From NCBI GenBank assembly GCA_910577325.1, contig CAJTMR010000011.1, positions 46,077 to 110,076 of the forward strand: a stretch of DNA of 64,000 bases, read 5' to 3'. A program made the position numbers and the translations under genes. This stretch comes from an uncultured Parabacteroides sp. (lineage in GTDB: Bacteria; Bacteroidota; Bacteroidia; Bacteroidales; Tannerellaceae). Every line of letters begins with the position of its first letter. Within the stretch, counting starts at the first letter, position 1. Below, piece after piece: positions 15,607-23,333 of the stretch. The notes under the pieces are model-generated. The model did no database searches. It was not told the DNA's origin and was given only the letters and a program-made list of their open reading frames with translations.

Positions 15607-17010
15607 ATGAAATCCTTTCTCGATTCCAATTTCCTGCTCCAGTCGGAAACAGCGCAAAAGTTGTATCACGACCATGCAGCAAAAATGCCAATCATCGATT
15701 ACCACTGTCACCTGATCCCGCAGCAGATAGCCGATAACTATCAGTTTGCCGACCTGACAGAGATATGGCTCGGTGGTGACCACTACAAATGGCGTGCCAT
15801 GCGCGCTAACGGTGTGCCCGAAGAATATATCACGGGAGACAAACCGGCTTACGAAAAGTTTGAAAAATGGGCGGACACAATGCAACATGCCATGCGCAAC
15901 CCGTTGTATCACTGGACCCACCTCGAACTCAGCCGTATCTTCGGCGTTGACAAAGTGCTGAACCCGCAGACAGCCCGCGAGATATACGACGAATGTACAG
16001 CCAAGCTGCAAACTCCCGAATTCCGCGCCCAGGCAATCATGGAACGGATGAACGTGGAAGTGGTTTGTACAACCGACGATCCGATCGATGATCTGAAATA
16101 CCACACTGCAATCCGGCAGGGCAGCCTGAAGACAAAGGTTCTTCCTACCTGGAGACCGGACAAGGCGATGGCAATTGAGAATGTCGACGCTTATAACGAA
16201 TATCTGACGAAGTTGGAAGCTGCCGCCGACAAGTCGATCCTGAACTTCAAGGATCTGATCGATGCCTTGCAGAAACGTCACGATTTCTTCGAATCACAGG
16301 GTTGCAGCTTGTCCGACCACGGTCTGACGACTTTCTATGCTGAACCGTACACGAATGCCGAAATCGAAGCGATCTTCCTGAAAGCCCGCATGAAAAAAGA
16401 GCTGACAGCCGAAGAGGTTGACAAATTCCGTTCCGCTATGTTGTACGAGTTTGCCGTCATGGATGCCAAAAGCGGCTGGGTACAGCAGTTCCATTATGGC
16501 GCAACACGCAACAACAACGCCCGCATGTTCAAGAAGTTGGGACCGGATACCGGGTACGATGCTATCGGCGATGCAGAAGTTGCGACCCCGCTGGCCCGTT
16601 TCCTGAGCCGTTTGGACGAAGAAGGCGTACTGGCCAAATCCATCTTCTACAACCTGAACCCGCGCGACAACGAGTTGTTGATGACAACAATCTACAGCTT
16701 CAACGACGGCACGGTTCCAGGTAAAATGCAATATGGTTCCGGCTGGTGGTTCCTGGATCAGATCCACGGTATGGAAAAACAGATGAACGCTTTGTCCGAC
16801 TTAGGGTTACTGAGCCGCTTCGTCGGCATGTTGACCGACTCTCGCAGCTTCCTGTCTTACCCGCGTCACGAATACTTCCGTCGCATCCTGTGTAACATAC
16901 TGGGCCGCGAAGTGGAAGACGGTTTGCTGCCGGCATCTGAACTGCCGTTCATCGGTAAGATGGTGGAAGATATCAGTTATAATAACGCGAAAGGGTATTT
17001 CGGCTTCTAA
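15607..17010 (+). CDS. uxaC: Glucuronate isomerase
   Basis: UxaC interconverts D-glucuronate with D-fructuronate, and D-galacturonate with D-tagaturonate, the first step of hexuronate catabolism. It belongs to the amidohydrolase-like barrel family: the N-terminus has the metal-site HxH as DYHCHL, then ADLTEIWLGGDHYKWRAMRANG, CTTDDPIDDLKYH, and the C-terminal LTDSRSFLSYPRHEYFRRILCN signature. Length (467 residues) is standard. With kdgK and the aldolase it makes part of a uronate pathway. The reductase and dehydratase (uxuB/uxaB, uxuA/uxaA) are not in this window. A terminator follows. Confidence 0.96.
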   Translation: MKSFLDSNFLLQSETAQKLYHDHAAKMPIIDYHCHLIPQQIADNYQFADLTEIWLGGDHYKWRAMRANGVPEEYITGDKPAYEKFEKWADTMQHAMRNPLYHWTHLELSRIFGVDKVLNPQTAREIYDECTAKLQTPEFRAQAIMERMNVEVVCTTDDPIDDLKYHTAIRQGSLKTKVLPTWRPDKAMAIENVDAYNEYLTKLEAAADKSILNFKDLIDALQKRHDFFESQGCSLSDHGLTTFYAEPYTNAEIEAIFLKARMKKELTAEEVDKFRSAMLYEFAVMDAKSGWVQQFHYGATRNNNARMFKKLGPDTGYDAIGDAEVATPLARFLSRLDEEGVLAKSIFYNLNPRDNELLMTTIYSFNDGTVPGKMQYGSGWWFLDQIHGMEKQMNALSDLGLLSRFVGMLTDSRSFLSYPRHEYFRRILCNILGREVEDGLLPASELPFIGKMVEDISYNNAKGYFGF

Positions 17011-17039
17011 GCCATCGGAATACAATAATTCAAAGATAT

Positions 17040-17081
17040 GCCGGGCGATTTGTTTATCATTTTCGCCCGGCTTTTCTTTTT
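17040..17081 (+). terminator. Intrinsic terminator after uxaC
   Basis: A perfect 9-bp stem (GCCGGGCGA at 17040-17048 with TCGCCCGGC at 17063-17071) is followed by a T-rich tract. It ends the kdgK-eda-uxaC transcript. Confidence 0.85.
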
Positions 17082-17173
17082 ATTCCTACTCCCACTCTAT
17101 ACAGGAATATACGGTTTAGAAGTCGCAAGCGCTGGTTATTGCCTCCAAAGTGTGAAATACACCGGTCAAAACG

Positions 17174-20100
17174 TTATCTTCTTTTCGCCTTAGCCGCCGC
17201 CTCTTTAGCTTTCAGGGCTTCTTTGCGGGCTTTCTCTTTGGCTTTCAGTTTTTCGGCATATTCACGTTCTTTCTGCTTACGCTCTTTTTCCTTTTGTTTC
17301 AGGCGTTCCTTATACTCGCGTTCCTTCTGCTTGCGGAGTTCTTCGCGGGCTTTCAGCTTGGCTTTACGATCTGCTTCAACCTGCTTTTGCTTGGCAACGC
17401 GGTCCCGTTCGAGTTGCTTTTCCCGGTCGGCTTTCGCTTTCAACAACGCTTCTTCTTCGGCTTTTTGCTTCTTCAGAAGTTCCTCATTCTCCTTTGCTTT
17501 CTGTTCCTGCAATTCTTTCTCGGCTTTTTGCTGGGCATCAAAGGCTTTGCGGGCTTCTTCCTTACGGGCTTCGGCTTCGGCAGCTTCACGTTTACGAAGG
17601 GCTTCGATTTCCTTCAGCGTCAACTCTTTCGGCTGCTCGACAGGAGCAGCAACGGCTGGGACAGTATCGGATGCTACCGGAAAGACCGTATCCTTAACAA
17701 CCGGCTGCACAACAACAGTATCGGCAACAGGAATCAGGACTTCCTCCTTTCGGACAGTCGCTGTGTCGACAGGCAACTCTACCTTCGAAACCGTATCTTG
17801 GGCGGCAGGCTCTACTACCGGTTGTTCAACGCCTTGCTGTTGCTGTTTATCTTTCTCCGCTTCGGCTTTAGCTTCTTCCTCCTTGATCTTTTCGGCAGCC
17901 ATACGGGCTTTCCAACGGGCGGCCAATTCAGGAACTGCTTCGCCGAAGTTTTCCTGGAAGAACCCGACATATTCTTCAAGCGTCTTTCCTCGCATCAGCG
18001 TTTCGTAGTTGTCGTCGGAGATCGGAAGGATGGCGACGTTCTTATCCAAAGCCGCAGCATACCCGTCTTTTCCATAGATCATCTTATAATAATGAAGGAT
18101 CTCATCCAAGTTGAAGAAACCATGAATCGTCAGCATACTCATCGGCCCGGCCTCTTCGAAACTCAGGTCGAACTCTTTCACCATAAAGTTGGCAAAGTTA
18201 TAAGCGGCTACGGCAAACAGCAACTGGTTCCGGTCGATCGTTCCGGCGGGGTACATCAGCAACATCCGGTACGAAGTATTCGGTTCGGCAGTAAAGACGC
18301 GCGCCGAGTCGGCTGCTGAAAGCGTGCCGTCGTCACCGACGCCGAAACGCAGGTTCCAGCTCATTCCCTTGATACCGCCCTGTACCATCATACGGCCGCG
18401 AAGAACGCCTTTCAGCATTTCACCCGCCAATTCCGTCACGTCGGCAGTCGGATATTTCTCTACCAACGCCTTCAATGCATTCTTGAAACCTTCGGCGTCC
18501 CCGGCCTGCACATAGCTCAAAGCATCGAGGAACATGAACTTGGGCAACAGGTCCGCCAACGGATATTTGGCGCTGACATCACGGAAATTACGGCGGACAG
18601 AGACTGTATCTTCCGCCAGGTAACTCTTATAAGTCTCCTGATAGATCGAATCCTGCACCCGATCCATCATCCGGATATTATATTCATAATTCGGATCGGC
18701 AATCGCAACCGCATAATCCGATTCCGGAAAAGCCGTGGTCAACTTGTTCTTATAGGCCGTAGCCAGCACCTGGTTTCCGGAACGGAGCGCCATCAGATAG
18801 ACCTGATAATAACTTTCCAGCAGATGGTTATGCTTCGGGAAACGGCGTTCCAGTTCTTCAAAGGCTTCGGTCGCGAGCGGGATGTCTTCGAGCTTGTCTT
18901 TATAGATCATGGCCATGTTATAGAGGCCGTCTTCGATAATAATGTTCGAAGCGTCGATATCTTCGGGCGTCAATGGAAGCTGCTGAATGTAGTATTCGCG
19001 CGTTTTCGGGTCATCGGATGCGACAGGCTCCAGTCCGGCTTCAAGTGAATCGGCCGCCATTTCGTCCGGTTCGCCGGCTTCCCCTTCGGCTGCATTCTCA
19101 TTTTCATCCCCCATATTCTCGTTGAAAGTGGACATCTCCTTCTTGCGCCGCCGCCAGTTATCTTCCAGTGCACGCCGTCCCCATTTACGCTGGAAAGCGG
19201 TCTTTCCCTGCGACACAGCCTGGGGATTATAGAAATAGAAACCGGTCCCTCCGGAAGTAGTTGGTAACGTGATGCCTCCCGTTTCCGTACCCGGACGGTC
19301 GATACCCGTACCTTTTGCCTCTTGTTCCGCCAGATAGGCTTCTTTTTCGGCAAGCGCTTTGGCTTCTTCCTCTTCTTTCTTCACCTGTTCGATGATCTTA
19401 TCGATCACAGCAAAGCGCTCCGCTTCGGGCATTTTAGCGAGTGCCTGCAAGCTATCCTGCAAATGGACCGCCTCCACATGTACGACCAGTTCGTCAAGGA
19501 TCGCAGACAATTTGGAGACCCGTTCATAGTCTTTATATTCTTTCCGGATGCCGGACAATGCACCGCTGAAGTTCGGCTGCGCCTTCACATAATCGCGTTT
19601 CTGGAAATAAAGATCGCCTAACTTGATCTGGCAAATCGCTTTATCCAGGCCGTTCCGGGTACTTTTCTCCACACCCAACTCGTAGTTCCTGATCGCACTC
19701 GCCGTATCTTCACGGCTCATATAGACGTTACCCAAAGCGTAGTAAACCTGATCGAGCAGGTCCTTGTTCTTATCGCTTTTCGCCATCCGCCCGAGCATCT
19801 TGACAACCTTCTGGAAATTTCCTCCGGTAAACACTTCCGTCTGGCGGATACGAGCGGCAAATTCCAGTTCATACGGTGGGTTCGCTTTGATCACCTGCCC
19901 GAACATCTGGTAGGCAAGTCCGTTTTGTCCCTGTTCGGCGTAAATCTGTCCTAACAGGTACTTCATGCGGGTACGCTGGCGACGGTTCTTCTCTGCTTTG
20001 ATCGCGGTCTTGAAGTAGGGGACCGCTTCTTCGTATTGTTTTTGCTTCACCAGATAATCAGCATATACCGTCGCATACTGGTTCAGGTTTTTCCGGGGAA

Positions 20101-20704
20101 TGCCATTTGTGTTCAGTTTCCCTAAGATATCTTCGGCTTCATAGAACCAGTCCATTTCAGAATAGCAACGAGCTTGCCAGAGACGGGCTTCGGCAACGAC
20201 TTCTTCGTCATGGGCATAATGGCGGGCTATATAGGAAAAGGTAGCGGACGCCTGCAGGAAATCGGCATTATAGAACTGTGCCTGTCCCATCATCAACCAG
20301 CACTTTTTCAGGAAGGGGTTGTATTCCTCCTGTTCCTGCCAGGCACGTTTCTTGGGATCGTTGCGCCATCCCGGTTTCTTAGCAGGTTTTGCTTTGATGG
20401 AATGGAGCTTGATCGCTTTATTGCTTTTCTCGATCGCCCGGTCGAAAGGACCTCCCGTTTCTTGTTTGTCTTTGGGCTGCGCACTGACCGGATACATCAG
20501 GATCATGTCGGAATAGCTTTCTTTATAGCCGTTCTGCATGGAAAGCAACGCTTCGTCAAACGATGTCTTTCCGTTGAAATAGATATTATAGCGGGAATTA
20601 AAAGCGTGATAGAAGCGGCTTGCCTTGGTATTCTTTTTCGTACTGCAAGACCAAAACAAAGAGACAATCAATAATGCGATTATATAGTAGAAACCTTTCT
20701 TCAT
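17174..20704 (-). CDS. porW: PorW/SprE-type TPR lipoprotein of the type IX secretion system
   Basis: The N-terminal signal ends in a lipobox (LFWSCSTKKNTK), and the mature chain opens with SRFYHAFNSRYNIYFNG, the start seen in the SprE/PorW gliding and secretion lipoproteins of Bacteroidota. Tetratricopeptide-like helical repeats run from about residue 130 to 400 and again after about 570. From about residue 930 the chain becomes a long, highly charged Lys/Glu/Ala-rich coiled coil (RKQKEREYAEKLKAKEKARK) to the end. PorW is known to help couple the T9SS motor side to the outer-membrane translocon. Two proteins with T9SS-like tails elsewhere in this window are possible cargo. It is 8 bp downstream of the metal permease gene. 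Confidence 0.82.
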   Translation of the reverse strand: MKKGFYYIIALLIVSLFWSCSTKKNTKASRFYHAFNSRYNIYFNGKTSFDEALLSMQNGYKESYSDMILMYPVSAQPKDKQETGGPFDRAIEKSNKAIKLHSIKAKPAKKPGWRNDPKKRAWQEQEEYNPFLKKCWLMMGQAQFYNADFLQASATFSYIARHYAHDEEVVAEARLWQARCYSEMDWFYEAEDILGKLNTNGIPRKNLNQYATVYADYLVKQKQYEEAVPYFKTAIKAEKNRRQRTRMKYLLGQIYAEQGQNGLAYQMFGQVIKANPPYELEFAARIRQTEVFTGGNFQKVVKMLGRMAKSDKNKDLLDQVYYALGNVYMSREDTASAIRNYELGVEKSTRNGLDKAICQIKLGDLYFQKRDYVKAQPNFSGALSGIRKEYKDYERVSKLSAILDELVVHVEAVHLQDSLQALAKMPEAERFAVIDKIIEQVKKEEEEAKALAEKEAYLAEQEAKGTGIDRPGTETGGITLPTTSGGTGFYFYNPQAVSQGKTAFQRKWGRRALEDNWRRRKKEMSTFNENMGDENENAAEGEAGEPDEMAADSLEAGLEPVASDDPKTREYYIQQLPLTPEDIDASNIIIEDGLYNMAMIYKDKLEDIPLATEAFEELERRFPKHNHLLESYYQVYLMALRSGNQVLATAYKNKLTTAFPESDYAVAIADPNYEYNIRMMDRVQDSIYQETYKSYLAEDTVSVRRNFRDVSAKYPLADLLPKFMFLDALSYVQAGDAEGFKNALKALVEKYPTADVTELAGEMLKGVLRGRMMVQGGIKGMSWNLRFGVGDDGTLSAADSARVFTAEPNTSYRMLLMYPAGTIDRNQLLFAVAAYNFANFMVKEFDLSFEEAGPMSMLTIHGFFNLDEILHYYKMIYGKDGYAAALDKNVAILPISDDNYETLMRGKTLEEYVGFFQENFGEAVPELAARWKARMAAEKIKEEEAKAEAEKDKQQQQGVEQPVVEPAAQDTVSKVELPVDTATVRKEEVLIPVADTVVVQPVVKDTVFPVASDTVPAVAAPVEQPKELTLKEIEALRKREAAEAEARKEEARKAFDAQQKAEKELQEQKAKENEELLKKQKAEEEALLKAKADREKQLERDRVAKQKQVEADRKAKLKAREELRKQKEREYKERLKQKEKERKQKEREYAEKLKAKEKARKEALKAKEAAAKAKRR

Positions 20705-20711
20705 TTCCCCT

Positions 20712-21515
20712 TTAACGCTTTAAAACCGCTTTTATTGCTTTCACTATCAAAAAGAAAAGGACAAGGATCAGGATGATAAACGCCCCGGAAGGCACATTCA
20801 GGATATATGACAGGACCAGCCCGGCGACGCATCCCAGGAAACCGATAGCTATGCTTCCGAAGAGTATCTTCTTAAAGTCTGATGTAAAAAGATTTACGGT
20901 TATCTGAGGCAACGTCAGGAGGCTCATCAAAAGCATGATCCCGACCAGGCGGATCGAAAGGACGATCGTCACGGCAATAAAGAACATCATCACATATTCT
21001 ATCCACTTGACGGGTAATCCTTGCGTCACGGCAAAATCACGGTCGAACGCCACATAAACGATCTCCCGCAGAAAAAGGGCGAAAAGGACGACCAGCAACA
21101 ATACCAAAGCGGCAATCCAGATAATATCTTCCGTCGAAACCGTCAGGATATTTCCAAAAAGGTAGGCGGAAAGATTCGGTGCATATCCGGGGGTCAGGAA
21201 TATAAAGATCACTCCCAGCGCCATCCCTAACGACCATATCCCGGCAATGGCAGAGTCTTCACGCACATTCTGCGTCTTGCTCACCCACTCCACCCCGAAT
21301 GCGGAGAGCACGGAAAACAACATAGCCATCAAGATCGGATTCATCCCGAGATAGAAACCCAACCCCAGTCCTCCGAAAGAAGCATGTGTGATACCTCCGC
21401 TGATAAAGACAAGCCGTCGCGACACGATATATGTCCCGACGATCCCACAAGCGATCGCGGTCAGCAGGCTGCCCAAAAGGGCATACTGGAAAAAACCATA
21501 TTGAAGTAAATCCAT
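20712..21515 (-). CDS. Metal (zinc/manganese-type) ABC transporter permease
   Basis: This is an ABC-3 family inner-membrane permease with about eight hydrophobic segments. The opening QYGFFQYALLGSLLTAIACGIVGTYIVSRRLVFISGGITHASFGGLGLGF is the typical ZnuB/MntB start, with the conserved GG.SHA-like segment. The 267-residue length is normal. No ATP-binding or binding-protein gene is adjacent, so the partners must be encoded elsewhere. Metal identity cannot be told from the sequence. It follows a repeat-rich 110-bp spacer and precedes porW by 8 bp. Confidence 0.88.
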   Translation of the reverse strand: MDLLQYGFFQYALLGSLLTAIACGIVGTYIVSRRLVFISGGITHASFGGLGLGFYLGMNPILMAMLFSVLSAFGVEWVSKTQNVREDSAIAGIWSLGMALGVIFIFLTPGYAPNLSAYLFGNILTVSTEDIIWIAALVLLLVVLFALFLREIVYVAFDRDFAVTQGLPVKWIEYVMMFFIAVTIVLSIRLVGIMLLMSLLTLPQITVNLFTSDFKKILFGSIAIGFLGCVAGLVLSYILNVPSGAFIILILVLFFLIVKAIKAVLKR

Positions 21516-21545
21516 TTTCTATCCTCTTTATATCCTTTCTTTTGG

Positions 21546-21629
21546 TTTCCCGGCGGGAAACGTTTGTTCCATGCCTATGAAACTCCTGTTCCATGCAAAG
21601 GAAACTTTTGTTTCATAGTTATGAAACTT
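21546..21629. repeat. Degenerate tandem GTTTC/GTTCCATG..TATGAAAC repeats
   Basis: The spacer between the permease and the small membrane-protein gene is built of related words: GTTCCATGCCTATGAAAC, GTTCCATGCAAAGGAAAC and GTTTCATAGTTATGAAAC, each itself a near-palindrome, spaced about 25 bp apart. The last one overlaps the stop of the upstream gene. Possible binding-site array or processing structure; function unknown. Confidence 0.6.
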
Positions 21630-22050
21630 AATGTATGCGCCGTTCGCCGACAATCAGGAACGCTTCGTCCTTCAGCGCATCCGGCAGATTAATGGCACGC
21701 AATTGCAGGCTGCGCAACCAACCGGCCACTTCTATCTCCTGCAATGTATAAAGCACATCACGGAATTCGTTCACGGCATCTTCATCGTAAGCATCGGCTT
21801 CGACTCCCCGGAAACGGTCCAGCTCTTCATCGTCATAATACTCGACCTTTTTGCTGACTGCTGCCAACAGACTGTCTCGTTCGCAGGTTTCATGCTGTCC
21901 GCAACATTCGTCCGTGACAAGTTCCTGCGCTTCGGGGATTTCGGTGATCTCCCCGCGTTCCAGCATCTGCTGCAATTTCCGGTTCCGAAAATAACCGGCG
22001 ATGGCAGCAACGACACCCAGCACAAGGATTCCGATTACAATATACCACAT
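21628..22050 (-). CDS. Small membrane-anchored protein of unknown function
   Basis: The start is the ATG at 22048-22050 (MWYIVIGILVLGVVAAIAGYF). A longer frame to 22113 would overlap aroA and add a hydrophilic stretch ahead of the membrane segment. One N-terminal transmembrane helix is followed by an acidic cytoplasmic-looking domain with a Cys/His cluster (DECCGQHETCERD, residues about 46-58) that could bind a metal. The C-terminal half (DEDAVNEFRDVLYTLQEIEVAGWLRSLQLRAINLPDALKDE) looks helical. It follows aroA by 14 bp. I do not recognise a family with a known function. Confidence 0.75.
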   Translation of the reverse strand: MWYIVIGILVLGVVAAIAGYFRNRKLQQMLERGEITEIPEAQELVTDECCGQHETCERDSLLAAVSKKVEYYDDEELDRFRGVEADAYDEDAVNEFRDVLYTLQEIEVAGWLRSLQLRAINLPDALKDEAFLIVGERRIH

Positions 22051-22064
22051 ATCTCGATACTCTT

Positions 22065-23294
22065 TTAAATTCTTACTCCGATTTGAAAACCCGCGGAACG
22101 CAAGTTTTCCCAAAAGTGCGGATAACTTTTGCTGACCACCTGCGGATCGGCTATCCCGATTCCTTCCGGCAAAACGAGGGCGGCAGGTGCGAATGCCATT
22201 GCCATACGGTGATCTTCGTAGGTCGCGATCACAGGATGCGCTTGCGGTTCACAACGTTCGCCGTTCCATTCCAAGATACTGTCGCCTCGGTCTGTCAGGA
22301 GATACCCTAACTTGCGAAGCTCCGTCTTAAGCGCTTCGATGCGGTCGGTTTCCTTTATCTTCAGACTTTGCAAACCGGTAAAACGGAAAGGGATATTCAA
22401 TAACACGCAGGTCACGACAAAGGTTTGAGTGAGGTCCGGCTCGTTTACGAAGTTATAATTCAGTTTTTTTGTCCTGTTCCCATTGTGCTTCAAGATAACG
22501 CCCCGGTCCGTATAAGTCGTACCCACGCCAAGCTGTGCAAACAGTTTAGCCCCGGCGGCATCTCCCTGCAAGCTGTTCTTAAACAGTCCCAACAGCTCGA
22601 TTTCCGCATTTTTCGACAACGCCATCATGGAATACCAGTAGGAAGCGGCGCTCCAGTCGGACTCAACGGTAAAAGGTATCGGATGATAATCCTGCGGTCT
22701 TACCTGAATGGTCTGCCCGTTCCATTCCGCCTTTACCCCATATTGTTCCATCAGCTGTAGAGTCAGGTTGATGTAGGGTTTCGAAATGACAGCCCCTTCA
22801 AGATGCAACGTCAGCCCGTTCTCCATCAGGGGCGCGATCATCAGCAACGCCGAAATATACTGCGAACTGACCCCGCCGGCAAGCGAAATCTCGCCTCCCT
22901 GCAGCGCACTCCCGAAAATGCGGAGCGGAGGATAACCTTCCTTCTCCATATATTCCACCCGTGCTCCTAACGCATTCAGCGCATCCACCAGTATCTTGAT
23001 CGGCCGGTTCTTCATCCGCTCCGTTCCGGTAATCGTCCACTCGCCCACCACTTTAGACAAAAAAGCCGTCAGGAACCGCATCGCAGTCCCCGCGGCTTTT
23101 ATATCAAAGTCACGATCATTCGAATTCAACGCCCTCACCATCACCTCCGTATCATCGCAATCCGACAAATTACGAATCTCATACGGACTATAGCTCAACG
23201 CATTAAGTATCAACGCACGATTACAGATACTCTTAGATGCAGGCAGCTTGACGGAAGCTTTCAGTGAAACAGGAGACTTTATTGTATAATTCAT
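22065..23294 (-). CDS. aroA: 3-phosphoshikimate 1-carboxyvinyltransferase (EPSP synthase)
   Basis: AroA joins shikimate-3-phosphate and phosphoenolpyruvate in the aromatic amino acid pathway. The sequence has the family stretches LPASKSICNRALILNAL (substrate-binding Lys-Ser), GTAMRFLTAFL, RMKNRPIKILVDALNALGA, and the late KIKETDRIEAL and YEDHRMAMAFA motifs with catalytic Asp/Glu residues. The 409-residue length is typical of the Bacteroidota form. It has its own -7 box and heads the minus-strand unit that continues with the small membrane protein. Confidence 0.96.
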   Translation of the reverse strand: MNYTIKSPVSLKASVKLPASKSICNRALILNALSYSPYEIRNLSDCDDTEVMVRALNSNDRDFDIKAAGTAMRFLTAFLSKVVGEWTITGTERMKNRPIKILVDALNALGARVEYMEKEGYPPLRIFGSALQGGEISLAGGVSSQYISALLMIAPLMENGLTLHLEGAVISKPYINLTLQLMEQYGVKAEWNGQTIQVRPQDYHPIPFTVESDWSAASYWYSMMALSKNAEIELLGLFKNSLQGDAAGAKLFAQLGVGTTYTDRGVILKHNGNRTKKLNYNFVNEPDLTQTFVVTCVLLNIPFRFTGLQSLKIKETDRIEALKTELRKLGYLLTDRGDSILEWNGERCEPQAHPVIATYEDHRMAMAFAPAALVLPEGIGIADPQVVSKSYPHFWENLRSAGFQIGVRI

Positions 23295-23316
23295 ACTTTT
23301 GCATTAAAATGGAATA

Positions 23317-23324
23317 CAAAAGTA
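23317..23324 (-). promoter_or_regulatory. -7 promoter box of aroA
   Basis: On the minus strand TACTTTTG matches TAnnTTTG, 22 bp upstream of the aroA ATG. It lies just after the stop of the last PUL gene, so aroA is probably separate from the PUL transcript. Confidence 0.55.
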
Positions 23325-23333
23325 CGGAAATTA

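Noticed and set aside
17139..18319. Long plus-strand frames opposite the end of porW
   Set aside because: They mirror the low-complexity Lys/Glu/Ala coding region on the other strand (Ser/Phe/Leu-rich shadows).
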